A stretch of 64,000 bases of DNA from Rachicladosporium sp. CCFEE 5018. Taxonomy: Eukaryota; Ascomycota; Dothideomycetes; Cladosporiales; Cladosporiaceae. Where the stretch lies: positions 856,941 to 920,940 of the forward strand of contig KZ111152.1 in assembly GCA_002077045.2 (NCBI GenBank). Direction: 5' to 3'. The notes below the pieces were generated by a model that saw nothing but the letters and a program-made list of their open reading frames with translations, was not told the DNA's origin and ran no database searches. How positions within the stretch are numbered: the first letter of the stretch is position 1; every line of letters begins with the position of its first letter. Shown here in pieces: positions 41,783 through 52,962 of the stretch. A program made the position numbers and the translations under genes.

Positions 41783-43258
41783 CTACACCTTGATCTTTGC
41801 CTTGAGTGCGTCCTTGATCGCCGTATGACCCGGCTCCGTGGGATGGAATGGCCTGAGCAACAGTCCTGGTGTAGCGCCTTGAAACGGCAAGACGCCCTTG
41901 GTGCCCTTCTCGAAGTTGAGCAGATCAGTCCAGTCCCAAAAGTTCACTGCCTCCGTGGACGTCTCCGGGGCGAGGTAGGTCGCGTTGAACATCTGCGCCG
42001 CCTTGACCTCGTTGAAGTAATCGAGAGAGTTGACTGGGGTTGCAAGACCTCGGAGGCCAGCATTCCAGAACCAGACATCATCACTACCCCAGAAGTTGTT
42101 GTAGTAATCCGTGAGTCTGTCGCCGGAACTCTTCTCGCAGAAGCGATGGCCTTCAAAGCCTTCAGTGATGGAGACGTAATGCACGCCACGATCAGCGAAT
42201 TGGCTAACGACATTTCGAATTTGATCATTGAGCATTGTCGTCAAAGAATTGATCTTGGCACGAAGCTCGTGGCTGAGTCCGGGTCTTGTGTTGGGTATCA
42301 ATTCACGGCTACTGACACTGAATGAGATGTCATTACACCAGTCAGACTCGGGAGCCTCATTGAAGTAATGAGCATAGCCAAGAACATATAGTTGGAAGCC
42401 GGCCTGTTGAGCTGGCTCAGCGTGTTCGACCAGGTCATTGATAGTTTCCCAGGTATCTTTGAGAGTGCTGCCGAATCGGTCGTCTTGAGGTCCCTGGATG
42501 TACTTCTCTGCAGCCGCAATGGAGTCGGCACAAGCGCCTGCGTTAGGGTAGTTGCGGCCGTAGTCCTTTGTCCCCTCATTGTGATAGATGCAGTCGCGAG
42601 CGATGTTGTAGAACCCAGCATCGTTGCCTGCGAGGCCATAAGTGTAAGTCCAAGATCTTGGGGTTGCAAGCTGCAAAGCGACCTACCTCCTGCCTGCATA
42701 GTATCCAGTCGAGTGCCTTTGGGAATTCGAGACATCTGGCGCTGTCCTTGCACCATATCCACAAGCTTAGCGCCCGAACAGGCTACGAATGTGAAGGGCG
42801 GCTTGTGGTCGTCGCCGGGAAAATCTTTACTCAGCTGAGGTCCATACCCGTGGACCACACGCATGCAGCCGGAGTCATTATTATCGTAGTTCGTCGTGCC
42901 ACCCACAGCATAGGTTACGCCGCTCTGTAAGAATTAGTGAAGTACACAATAGTCTGGCAAGCTGACTCACCGCCCAAGAGTCGCCAATGGTTGCGAACCT
43001 CAATTTCGACTTCGGCTCGATCGGCTCGGTAGATACAAAAGCTGGATGTGCGAGTGCAACACCATTCAGGAGTGCTATCACGGCAAGAGCACGACCCTGT
43101 AGAGAGATGAGAAGTGCTGCGGGCAGTGCTGTGGAGGCGAAAGGAAGAGCTCTAGTTACGAAACGTAGGGGCTTGTCGTGCCTGGCTACTCAAAAGACTG
43201 GGACTGATGCTGTGAGGCGATTGAGAGACTTACCTGTAGCAGCTCTTATACGTTTCAT
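41783..43258 (-). CDS. SGNH/GDSL-type hydrolase, probably secreted
   Basis: Four exons: 43234-43258, 42971-43128, 42687-42924 and 41783-42627; introns of 105, 46 and 59 nt. 421 aa. The start MKRIRAAT with ALPAALLISLQGRALAVIALL reads as a signal peptide or anchor. Block I is ATIGDSW (Ser59 nucleophile). Splicing at intron 3 creates GGNDAGF (140-146), the block III Asn; the C-terminal FHPTEPGH carries the block V His. Cys residues around CSGAKL and DCIYH fit an extracellular enzyme. SGNH hydrolases act as esterases, lipases or deacetylases; the substrate is unknown. Without intron 3 the GGND motif is lost and the frame changes, so that splice is well supported. Confidence 0.85.
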
Positions 43259-44637
43259 GATGTGCTGTGTCGCTGGCTCAAGCCCACCATCATAGCACGC
43301 TTTGTGAGTGCCGCTCGCGGACATGGTGGCTATGTCGTTACTGGCGGCAAAGGGTCAGAGAGTATCTGCGCGTGCAAAGATCAACCATAGAGCAAGCGAC
43401 GGTGAGTTATGGACGCCGTGTCTATGCATAGTTTTGGTCCATGCAAGCGCTTACAGAAGCTCTACCGACGGACACCGTAAAGACTGCTCTGCATTTAGAA
43501 TTGTGGGTTGAGGCAGTGTAGACAGGTCCCGCTGCGCCAGTCAGCGGCGTGGACAAAGACCCGACTGCTCTGCACCAATGTGAACGCGGCCGTGGTGATT
43601 GATGCGACTGCGCCCTGACACTGGCATGCCGAGTTCCTAACAGCACACCTTGCTATCGCGTGTGGCTACTTGTTGAGGGGCGGGCCTGAGCAATCGGACT
43701 GTTGTCGGACTTTTACTGCTATATCTGTTCACTGTGTCCGGCGTTAAGTGTAGTGTAGAGACTCGAGCTTGTGGTAGTGATAAGATCGAAAGGAGGCCAA
43801 TCTAGGTCCTCTACAGGTCTTGAGTATCAGCAGCCACCGCTTGAGCACAAGTCACGGAGCACATCGCTCGGGGCAGGCAGCATGACGGTGCCCTCGAATG
43901 CTGCGGACGTGACAGCGGAGACGGAAGGCAAGCTGGCTCGCAGGTGCCAGGCTGTTTCCGGAAACGACTCTTTGCTCTGATTGTGAGCGCCGTCAAGAGG
44001 CGCGAGTGTGTTGGTGTTGGTGTTTTGTAGATAAAACAGTTGACTGTCAGCAACTCCATCTTCGTTGCCGCCCAGTCTGCCAAGCCCCCTTCCGCGGCAA
44101 AGTCAAATAGGGGCGCGAGGATAGATGCGATCATAAAATGGAGATACCTTGACTGCCGTGGTAGCGATTGGGCCAGATCACACGTCGACTGCGCCATGAA
44201 AGCCCTAGCAATAATGGCAAGGCAGCAGCATGACAGCTTTCCTGCCTTGCTGCGTCGGATTTGTCGAGAAAACCTGACTTTACTTCCACGCAGCGTCGCC
44301 TCAAAAATTCCGTCCACAAACCAGTCCCAATTGCAGGATAGTATTGGGGCAAAAGCAGCTCTGCAATGCTCGTCAGTAACAGCTGGAGCTTGACCGCCTA
44401 CATTTGTGTCATTTTCTGGCACCAGGTGACCGGGGCGCACATCTCTGAGACTCAGGAACATGGCATTGGCTTTCAATTCACGCCGGCTTACGGGCAAGTA
44501 CCCTATCAGTCACGTGCGAAATAACAGATGGGGTTCACAATCGCTGATATTCGAAAAGTACCGTAGCCATATCATACGCGAATGGGTCAAACATTGCCCT
44601 AGGCCGCGTAGAGGGCGATACAGCATGGCACGATTTG
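43259..44637. other. 1.4-kb stretch without a convincing gene
   Basis: A minus-strand frame of up to 216 codons from an ATG at 44461 to 43811 is open, but its translation is Cys/Arg/Ala-rich without any recognised motif, and the opposite strand is also open over part of it. I leave it unannotated. The SGNH hydrolase promoter lies at the left end. Confidence 0.45.
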
Positions 44638-45474
44638 ATGTTCAAGCTTTGCGTCGATACCAGGTACATGGCTCTCAACAATGAAGGCGACTTTGTGGAG
44701 GCCGATCGTCTTATTCTGGTTGACATGTTGCGCGCGCTAGCAGACGTCGCAGCGTTGAGTCTGGGTCATCCCGTCACATCGGCTGCAGTCAGTCTCCCTG
44801 CGCACAACCGCGTACACCACTTTGGTGAGTTTGCAGTCGAGCCGATACTGCGCAATGCGATTCAGACAGCTGGTCTGGAGTATCTTGCTATCTATGACAG
44901 AGACGTAACGATGGGGGAGCCACTGGTCTTCGCGGAGAACACTGTCGTGGCTGGTCACGGACTTGGGCTTTGTCAACCGTACACAGCAACCGGCATGTGT
45001 GAGAACGGGACGAGAGCACCATACGACAGGTACTATCTCATTGGCTATTACTCTAACGAATTGGAGATCACTCGCACGAACTCACGCTGGTCAGCTTACG
45101 ACAGCTGGTGGTACGGCTTTCCCAGCATCCAGAATCTTGGTCATGAGGCAAAACACGATAATCCGAACGAGGAGCACTATTGGGATGCAGTGCGTGTACA
45201 ACTGATCAAGTCGTTTGGACCCGGTGGCAGTCCGTTCTACAACCTGACGAAGCTCATCTACTATGGTGACTTCGCCGAGGACAAACGCCTACGAAGCGAA
45301 GTCGCCCAAGTGCTGAGGATGTTCCGAGAAAAGCCAGAGATCGTTGAAGATGCTGTCGATCCGGTCTACGCTGGTGCTCTCGGCATCGCTGAGTTTGCGA
45401 AGCGTAAGCCATACTTCGACATTGAGACTCACGAGACTCATGTCCTGATTGACCAGACGAGACCAGATCTGTGA
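44638..45474 (+). pseudogene. Actin/Hsp70-like ATPase fragment, N-terminal half missing
   Basis: About 279 aa. The segment GHPVTSAAVSLPAHNRVHHF resembles the VxxAVITVPAxF stretch of Hsp70/actin-like ATPases, followed by LRNAIQTAGLEYLAIYDRD. The end DPVYAGALGIAEFAKRKPYF is the form seen at the C-terminus of a family of fungal actin-like ATPase proteins. The nucleotide-binding N-terminus (a DxGTT/S-type phosphate loop) is not found upstream in any frame, nor is a clear phosphate-2 or adenosine motif. It is therefore either a 5'-truncated remnant or a divergent, non-ATP-binding relative. A later in-frame ATG at 44668 is an alternative start. Confidence 0.45.
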
Positions 45475-45782
45475 ACGGTCGAACGCCGAGGCAGGCGTGA
45501 GGAACACAATACCACAGCTCCACGACACCATTTGTAGATCGCACGCGAGGATGTAAGGCAGACCGTAGCGGGGCTGGAGTGGTAATGTGTTTTAGCAAGT
45601 CTTTTCATCCAGTGTACTCGGTCACAAGAAGTCTTCAGCTGGATCCAGTGTTTCCGGTGCTTTCCACCTCGATTGACGATGTTGTCCATCTCTGTTCCCG
45701 ACCATACAGGTAAAACAGGCCACGCGGCGATCTTAGATACTCTAATTTATATTTTGTACTAAGAACTCCTGTATGTCCTCCG

Positions 45783-45870
45783 TCCCGCCTGGCACAATTG
45801 GCTAGCGCGTGAGACTTTTACGTACCAAAGTACTATCTCAAGGTTGAGAGTTCGAACCTCTCGGTGGGAG
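45783..45870 (+). tRNA. tRNA-Lys(UUU) with a 14-nt intron
   Basis: 88 nt. Acceptor TCCCGCC (45783-45789) pairs with GGTGGGA (45863-45869, one G-U); discriminator G at 45870. D arm 45792-45808 has one A-C mismatch. Anticodon stem TGAGA/TCTCA (45810-45814 and 45836-45840), anticodon TTT at 45817-45819. Intron 45821-45834 follows A37, the canonical position. T arm GAGAG-TTCGAAC-CTCTC at 45846-45862. Internal A and B box sequences are in place. Confidence 0.9.
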
Positions 45871-45876
45871 CTGACA

Positions 45877-45903
45877 TTTTGGGCATCGCTGTCATCTCTT
45901 TTT
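45877..45903 (+). terminator. RNA polymerase III T-run terminators after tRNA-Lys
   Basis: T4 at 45877-45880, seven bases after the mature 3' end, and T5 at 45899-45903. Confidence 0.6.
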
Positions 45904-46115
45904 GGCATCAGATATGTTGTTTTGACATGTTGGAAGACATACAGGTGTGTTCCCAAAAGGGAAGTTATGTTGTTGAGGAAGGAGCGACTGAGGTCGCACC
46001 TGCTCGTAAAGCAGGTTTACGAAATTCCGAGAGGTTCGAACTCTTATATTATACACTTGCATGTTTCAGATTTTCGACTTTCATACAGATTGATGAATCA
46101 ACTGCTGTGAGTAAT

Positions 46116-46756
46116 ATGTCTGTGGACTTGCGCTCCTCATTTCTTCCCGATTCGGCGGCAGCAAGCCTCGATCTCCCAGTCCCAGTACCTCGCCTCGACT
46201 TTCGCATGTCAGTGACCCTCAACCCCAAGATCTCACTTGGTCCCGGACCTTTTGGCCATCGGAATTGGATCAGCTTTAGCGGTGGACAATGGCAAGCAAC
46301 TTGGGGTTCAGGCATCGTTGTAGTCTGTCATAACGCTTGCTTTGATCACAGCGCATCCAGCTGAGCGCTATCACAGCCCGATGGTCAAGACTCTCAGCTC
46401 GTACACCCAGGGACGCTACACACATGGCTTGAGACCAATTACCTTCTACAAACCTCCGATGAGTCGCCGGCATTCATTGCGGTGCAGACTTCGGGGTGGC
46501 GAAGTGGGCCAAGGGAGGTCTTGGAAAAGCTGTTCGATCCGGTGTTGGCGGATGCAGTAGATCCGAGTGAGTATCAGATGAGATTGAACGTGAAGCTAGA
46601 GACGGGAGACGTGAGGTATGCTGGAGTCGTGAATGGAGGGATGTGGATCGGAAGTGGAGCGAGGAGGGGGGCAGAAGGTGAGTGACTTGAGTAGAGGGTC
46701 AACAGGAGATGACACTGATCCGTGTAGTGATTTACGATGCGTATAGAATCAATTGA
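46116..46756 (+). CDS. DUF3237-type protein
   Basis: Exons 46116-46319, 46377-46677 and 46728-46756; introns of 57 and 50 nt. 177 aa. The spliced protein contains GPGPFGHRNWISFSGGQW, WLETNYLLQTSDESPAFI, TSGWRSGPREVLEKLFD, VDPSEYQMRLNVKLETGD, YAGVVNGGMWIGSGARRG and a final VIYDAYRIN. This is the beta-barrel DUF3237 family found in bacteria and fungi, for which no biochemical activity is firmly known. Both introns are needed: the first joins SGIV to PDGQDSQL, and the second supplies the conserved VIYDAYR ending. It lies 245 bp downstream of tRNA-Lys. Confidence 0.82.
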
Positions 46757-48199
46757 TCAATACTGGAAGGGACTATCATAACTCCATTCTGCCTGTATGC
46801 GCGTGAGCATGGCTTCCCAGTGTACCCTAGCCGACCCGACCGCGAACCATCGCCACGAGCCCGCATCGGGCCCTCGCAGTGCTTTACCAAACCCGACCCG
46901 CTCTCAGCATTACATTCCATCATTAGTCGTTAGAGATTCGTCAATGCCGTTCCCGGCGCACCAGCATGTGCCATCCGAGACTCGGCCATCTAGTCGAGGC
47001 CCTCTCCAAAGTAGGAGAGGCCGGCTCCGCCCAGCTCGACACCCAACTTCCCTCCCTCTCATCGCTAGCCAGATACCACGACAGCCTTCCAGAAGATGTT
47101 CTCCCTAGTCCAATCTCTGGCGCCGCCACAACATCAGCGCGCAGCCGAGGTGACTCCAGTGGCCCCATGTCTCGATCGCTCTGTACGTTTAGGTGTTGAT
47201 GAGCGGGCACGATTGGCGACAGCATCGACTCGGGTTGGTCGAGGAGTCAGTGGTCTCTCGCCAGCTGTGGGACTTGAGGGCCGAGACGAAGACTCGATGA
47301 ACTTGTCAAGGAAGTTGGACTCCCACTTAGATCCAGCGGACATGTCGTACGCTTTGACTTTGAGTCGAGCAACTCAGATCATTGAGTTCAGGAAATGAGT
47401 TTGGTGAGCCGGAGCGAAATCTTGATGTTGGGCTTCGTGGAGCGACTGCTGGAAGCTTGACAACGTCTACACGAGTGCGCGCTGGGAGCTCTTAATATGT
47501 TTCCCAACGCAAGCTTGAAGTGAACTCAGGATTCTTCCGCGATAGCCAGGCGATCGTCCGCATAACGCTAATCGCTGAGCAAGGCGATCACATTCGTCGG
47601 CCTGCATGCTTGACACGCAATGTGTGGTTCGGAGTATATGCACGAAGCTGACGCTAAGCATGCATGTCACGAATGGTCAGCATACCGTGGCTTGATCATG
47701 TGTGCACTGACCTCTCGAAGTCAGTGATGAATGCCGTATGGAACCGAGAGTACCACACAACAGCCGCTGTAGCGGAGATGTTGAACACTACCGTGATATA
47801 AGTCATAGTGGTCCACTGTACACGTCCTATGACTGATGCGTGAGTGATGTTCTAATCGAACAACGCCGGTGTGATCGAAGATGAAGTGTTCCGATCTGAT
47901 GGGGGATTGCATCTATGCTGAAGCTCAAGCCCAAGCTCGACCAAACAGACCTCGACAAGATCATTGTGATCACCCAGCCTCTGCGTCACATCTCGAGATG
48001 CAATGCGGACTAAACCATCCATCTTAGAGCATGCGCGTCCATGGGCGTACACTGCGCTCGCAGCTGTGATGAGTGGAAGTCGTTGCGAATAACGCGGCTT
48101 TAGATCAAGACGCACGCGCAATCATCGTACAAGCACTGCAAATTTCGAGCATCCGTGTCGGGAGGCGATGACATTCTTCCCTTGACATTGCCGACCCCT
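46757..48199. other. 1.4-kb stretch; possible broken gene at 46941-47398
   Basis: Two overlapping plus-strand frames look protein-like: one with HLVEALSKVGEAGSAQLDTQ (46984-47190) and one with LGVDERARLATASTRVG to a stop at 47398. They overlap near 47190 in different frames and no GT-AG intron of normal size joins them convincingly. I do not recognise either. The rest (47400-48199) holds nothing I can identify. Confidence 0.35.
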
Positions 48200-49150
48200 T
48201 CACAATACTGCGCCGCCTGCGTACTGACTTCCACCGCTCTTCGGCGGTATGAGGGCCATCGCAATCGCCCAGTCATCTCTGCCACTCTCCTCGATCAGCT
48301 CTTCTGCCAAGATTCTCCGTCTCTCATACTTCCGCCGCACTTCAACTCTCGCCATCTTCCCTTTCATCTGCAGACCCTTTGTTTCCACATTGGCCAAAAA
48401 CAACAACGCTGCGTTGCAGACCAGCAGCCCCAGAATCACAATGTGCCCCCTTGAGCTCGCAGTAGCAGCCAGCATCGGACTGCCCCACGCCAATAGTGTC
48501 GCCACGCCGCTCAGTGCTTCTTCAAGTGCTGTCGCCTCGCGCAGCCATCGCCCTGACGTGATAGCTTTGAGATCGTCGACATCCCCTTTGATGCGCACCC
48601 ATCGATCGTAGCTGAGGAGGATGAAGAGGTCGCCTCTCACGCCTGGCTCAGATGCGCCATGCCAGTCAATGTCAACTTGGCGACGGATCATGGCGATGTT
48701 GATGAGGCGGATGAGGATTAGAGTGGCGAGGTAGGCTAGGGCCCAGATGTCGGCGATATAAAGCAGGGTACTCATGCCGGCTATAGTGGAGGCAGCCGCG
48801 AGTTGCAAAAGAGTATCTGCAGCTCTCGTCGCGGGCAGGGCAAATCCGGGTCCATTGCGCAGATCGTGAACGGTCAGGTTCGTCAAGTGTCCCGTCCTGC
48901 TGACTCTCTGTAGGTACGCGACTGTCGCTGGATTCTCGACACGAAAGACGTAGCCAGTAGTCATGGCCGCGCATGCCGGGAACTCGCCATGTGCCAAGTG
49001 CTGCGCGTCATGTTGGCGATGCAGGCCAGGGCAGAGCACCAAAGAATCGAGCCATGACGAGGTGCCAGTTAGAGCTGTACGCCAGGCGACGTAGTCGAGA
49101 TCTGCCAGAACGAGCAGGCCGACGAGACTAAGAGAGCCTGTGAGGGCCAT
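48200..49150 (-). CDS. Integral membrane protein of unknown function
   Basis: Single exon, 316 aa, starting MALTGSLSLVGLLVLADLDY. Hydrophobic segments occur at the N-terminus, around LLYIADIWALAYLATLILIRL, around VATLLAWGSPMLA and around IVILGLLVCNAALLFLANV, so four or five membrane passes. Between the middle and last pairs is a soluble stretch with LLSYDRWVRIKGDVDDLKAI and TSGRWLRE, which looks like the conserved core of a fungal membrane protein family I cannot name. The C-terminus is charged and helical (RRKYERRRILAEELIEE). Function unknown. Confidence 0.65.
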   Translation of the reverse strand: MALTGSLSLVGLLVLADLDYVAWRTALTGTSSWLDSLVLCPGLHRQHDAQHLAHGEFPACAAMTTGYVFRVENPATVAYLQRVSRTGHLTNLTVHDLRNGPGFALPATRAADTLLQLAAASTIAGMSTLLYIADIWALAYLATLILIRLINIAMIRRQVDIDWHGASEPGVRGDLFILLSYDRWVRIKGDVDDLKAITSGRWLREATALEEALSGVATLLAWGSPMLAATASSRGHIVILGLLVCNAALLFLANVETKGLQMKGKMARVEVRRKYERRRILAEELIEESGRDDWAIAMALIPPKSGGSQYAGGAVL

Positions 49151-49415
49151 GGGCGATAAGGCTCGTGTTCCCCGAAGCTATCCTTAACGTGTCGCGCTAC
49201 TCAATCATCACTCAGTCTGATTACCGACCGCCGGCGAACTAGTACTGTCGAATACTGAAAGCGCTTCCCAAGGACTTGCCATGAGTTGCTTTACCGCGTT
49301 TGGCATAAGTAAATATGCCTCGAAGTAGCTGAGAGCAGCTTGATGTGTACCTGCATATGCACGCCCCACTTGTAATACCGAACGGGTGTCCCTACAGCGC
49401 TTTTCAACGTACATT

Positions 49416-50093
49416 TCACGCCTTGCTCTGGAACGCGAATCCGTATGGTGACTTCGCAGTCTTGTCTTGTGTGTATGTTGCTGGTGTCCCTGGCTTGCAC
49501 TTCTCAAGATCCTGCTCGATCAATGCAGGCTTATGGACGAGCTCACGGGTTTCGCGGCCGACTGCAACACTGCATAGCAGATGTACAATCGCGAACCCGC
49601 TCGAAGCAAGTAAGTGATACATGATCTGCCACTCATCAGCTCGCCTTCCACTCCTTGCCTCTGAAACAATCCTCACCTTCTCATAATGCCTCACCGATAC
49701 CAACACCTCCACAATCACGAGCGCAAACCCCCACATCCCACACAGCCACACATTTCTTGACCAGAATGCCGTGTTCCTGCGCAAAACACCAGTAATAACA
49801 TAGTAGCATTGATGGCCAGCGTGCGCGTACTGCGTGAAAATCATCTCGACGCTAACGTAGAGCGGGAGGTCGATGATGTGACTTTCCGAGAGCTGGTGGT
49901 AGAGGATTGGTACCGTGGCCTGTAAGAGAATGCCAGAAGTCCAGAGAAGAGGCTGCCCGCTGTTGTGCTTGTAGGAGAGGATGGCGGCAAGGAAGAGGAT
50001 GGTGAGTGCGGCAAAGAGGAGGGTTGGTTGAATAGCTGGGTTGCCGAAGGATTCGAAAATATCGCTGATCAGGTCTGCTGTTGCGTTCGCCAT
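49416..50093 (-). CDS. Multi-pass membrane protein of unknown function
   Basis: Single exon from ATG at 50093 (MANATADL), 225 aa; an upstream in-frame extension exists but lacks an ATG closer to the promoter. About five hydrophobic segments: TLLFAALTILFLAAILS, LLWTSGILLQATVPILYH, LYVSVEMIFTQYAHAG, GFALVIVEVLVSV and LASSGFAIVHLLCSVAV. A hydrophilic C-terminal tail follows. No known transporter or receptor motif. It lies head-to-tail with the membrane protein at 48200-49150, separated by 265 bp; a functional link is only a possibility. Confidence 0.6.
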   Translation of the reverse strand: MANATADLISDIFESFGNPAIQPTLLFAALTILFLAAILSYKHNSGQPLLWTSGILLQATVPILYHQLSESHIIDLPLYVSVEMIFTQYAHAGHQCYYVITGVLRRNTAFWSRNVWLCGMWGFALVIVEVLVSVRHYEKVRIVSEARSGRRADEWQIMYHLLASSGFAIVHLLCSVAVGRETRELVHKPALIEQDLEKCKPGTPATYTQDKTAKSPYGFAFQSKA

Positions 50094-50935
50094 CTTGACT
50101 GTGACTACACACAGTACCGCGAAGTACAAGGGAGAAGAGAGATGTGTTGATGCGGATGAAGGAAAGAGAGAAAGCGCGTCTCGAGATATGAGAAACTATC
50201 GATATCGATACAGCGAAGTTACACTTGCCGCTCATCGAATGCCATACTCGAGAGCCATGCTGACCTCTGCATTCGGACTTACGACGTCGAGCTGATGGTC
50301 AGTGCCATGCGTGATGTACATGTCAATGACCAGGCGGGGGTTTCACGAGCGGCCAAGCGGGAGTTTGCTCGCGGGTGAAACGTAGGTCGGCAGTAGGTCC
50401 GTTAGACGCAGTGCTATGCTTGATACGCGGTGTTCAGGACGGCAGTCGAGACTCGATCTCCATGACGGGGGCTTCTCCAGAGACCGAAGCTTCCCGGAGT
50501 TGATGACCTTTGTGACGCGCGACGCGATCTGGATGATCTTTGCCCTTGACTCGTGAGGCGGGACAACTGGTGTGTGAGCGCCATTGCAATCGAGGAGCAA
50601 ACTGGCGTCTATTGACTGCTCGAATGGAAAGTGTCCTGTTGGCGTTCGACCATGGAGTCGGTGTGGTAACAACGACGACAGTGTTGCGTAACATGTAAGT
50701 AGAAGAACTTGCCAAGACTTGGTGAGAGCAGCGTACGTCAACTCTCGAGCCGCAGTGACCGATGATGCCTCATGCATACTCGCCCTTAACTTTGGCACAC
50801 GAGCTAGGAATAATGGTGCTTGAGAGCTCCAGGTCATGTCTTTGAGAGCCACCTTCTCGCCTTGAGCCTTTCATACCATTGGGCGACGTCCACGCCATGA
50901 GATAGAGCTCATTGCACACCCACCACACCACAGCC
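50094..50935. other. Intergenic, divergent promoters
   Basis: 842 bp between the membrane protein gene and LAS17. Open frames on the minus strand (50343-50852) show no recognisable protein. Confidence 0.5.
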
Positions 50936-52962
50936 ATGCCCTCCATCCTCACAGACGACGACAAACAAATCGTCAAACGCACCGTCCCCAAAGCCTCCAA
51001 CAAAATCCACGCCGTCGCCGTCGCGAAACTCTACATCGCCCACCCCTCCAACCGCACCCAATGGACCTACACCGGCCTCCAAGGCGCCGCGGTCCTAGCC
51101 AACGACCTCGTCGGCAACACCTTCTGGCTCAAACTCGTCGACGTCTCGCCTTCGAATCGCGGCGTCCTCTGGGACCAGGAGATCTACGACACCTTCCAGT
51201 ATAATCAGGACAGGACGTACTTTCATAGCTTTGAATTGGAGGAGTGTTTGGCGGGGCTGAGCTTTGCGGATGAGAAGGAGGCGAAGCAGTTTCGGAAGAA
51301 GGTTGATGAGAGGGAGAAGAATGCTGCCAAGGGCACGAAGGGGAAAGCGTTCGCTAGTGCTGCGGTGCAGAGTAGTTATGGAGGTGGTGGGGGTGGGGGA
51401 GGGCAGCAATACGCTGGAGGTGCTGCGGGAGGTGGCGGCGTGGGGGCGCATAAGTCGAGATTTGGGCTGGGAAACTTGCTTGGATCAGGCCATAGGAACT
51501 GCATGGCACCACAGCAGGGTCCGCCACAGAGTATCATTCCGCCTAGAGGGGTGGAAATACACGCTTCGACGCCTGGATCGCCCGCAAGGCCACCTTCAGT
51601 TGCGAGGTCAAGCGCTTCGGGTATCGATCTTAGTGACCCGGATGTGCAGACCGTGTTGAGAGAGCTCGAGGAGATGGGAATCACAGCGGACCAGATTGAG
51701 GAGAACGCTGGGTTCATCAAGACATATTTGGAGCAGCACAAAGCTACAGCCGCAGCAGAGGCAGACAAGAGGGAGCGATCTGCGCGAGCACCACCACCTC
51801 CTCCGCCAGGAAATCTCAGTCCACAGCATACAGGCTCATCTGGAGGAGCTTCGAAGCGAGGTCCACCACCTGCACCTCCACCATCGAGGAGAACGGCGGG
51901 AGGTGCAGTGCCGACGATACAGAGACCGCCAAGTCCGTCTCCCAGTCCTCCACGAGCTCCGTCGCCTCCCAGACCACGCTTCAGAGCTCCGCCTCCACTC
52001 GCAGACGCAGGCAAGTTTGCAGCTAGTCCAGCACCACCTGCACGCGCGCGAGCTACAAGTCAATCGACGCCTGGCCCACCTCCTCCACCTCGACCACCGA
52101 AGACGCCACTCGAAGAGGAGCACACTCCATCGCCTAGCAAATTCGGAGTTCCACCACCATTCTCCGGCTCTAGGGTTCCCTCAGGTCCACCTCCACCTCC
52201 AGCACGTTCAGGCGGCGGTCCACCGCCACCTCCGCCACGAGACAGCACGTTCCAGGCGAGTTCCGCGGCTCTAGTGGGTATGCCTCCTGCGCCTCCGCCA
52301 CGGAGTGCAGCGCCCTCTACAGACTACGCTCCACCACCGCCACCACGAAACACAGCTCCGAGTACAGACTACCTCCCACCGCCTCCACCGCCTCTGCCAC
52401 CATCCAACACGAGATCCGTCCCTCCACCGCCCTCATCATCGAACGGCCCACCTCTACCACCGCCCTTACCTCCGACTTCCTCAGGTCCGCCACCTCCACC
52501 ACCTCTCCCTCCAACCTCCGGCGGCCCACCACCGCCTCCCCCAATGCCGCCCTCATCCTCCGGCCCGCCACCTCCCCCTCCCATGCCTTCACGCGGAGAA
52601 CCTGCACTACCCGCCGACTCCGTGCCCTCACTCCCCAGCGCGCCTGTGCCGGGTCGTAGCGGCTTACTAGCAGACATTCAGAGAGGTGCTAGGCTGAAGA
52701 AGGTCAGCGATCAGGAGAAGAAGGACCGCAGTGCTGCTGCGGTTCCTGGGAGCGAACCGGTTGCGCCGGCAGCTGGCAGTGCGGCACCGAGTGGAGGCAC
52801 TGCGGAAGGAGGGTTGGCTGGGGCGTTGGCGAGTGCTTTGGCGGCGAGGAAGAGTAAGGTTAGTCATAGTGGTAAGTCAATCCTGAACGTAGAAGTAACG
52901 GGGCATGGAGATGGACTGCTGACGCGTGTGCAGATGACGAGAAAGATGACGACGACTGGTAA
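50936..52962 (+). CDS. LAS17: Las17/WASP, Arp2/3 activator
   Basis: Exons 50936-52871 and 52934-52962; 62-nt intron (GTAAGT donor, CTGAC branch, GTGCAG acceptor). 654 aa. WH1/EVH1 domain at 1-110 (WTYTGLQGAAVLANDLVGNT, FHSFELEECLAGLSFADEKE), a Gly-rich linker, a basic stretch, a large Pro-rich region with many poly-Pro runs (about 290-570) that would bind SH3 domains and profilin, and a WH2 motif near 573-590 (GLLADIQRGARLKKV). The second exon encodes only the acidic end, DEKDDDDW, with the terminal Trp needed for Arp2/3 binding. It nucleates branched actin at endocytic patches with verprolin and type I myosin. Reading through the intron would lose the acidic-Trp tail. Confidence 0.95.

Noticed and set aside
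42628..42686. Frameshift before the GGND block of the SGNH hydrolase
   Set aside because: A canonical 59-nt intron (GTAGGT to CGCAG) joins the two frames and recreates GGNDAGF, so no lesion is needed.
43811..44461. 216-codon minus-strand frame
   Set aside because: No domain or motif, opposite strand also partly open, and no splice evidence; left as intergenic.
46000..46060. GAGAGGTTCGAACTC string resembling a tRNA T arm
   Set aside because: No acceptor, D or anticodon arm can be built around it.
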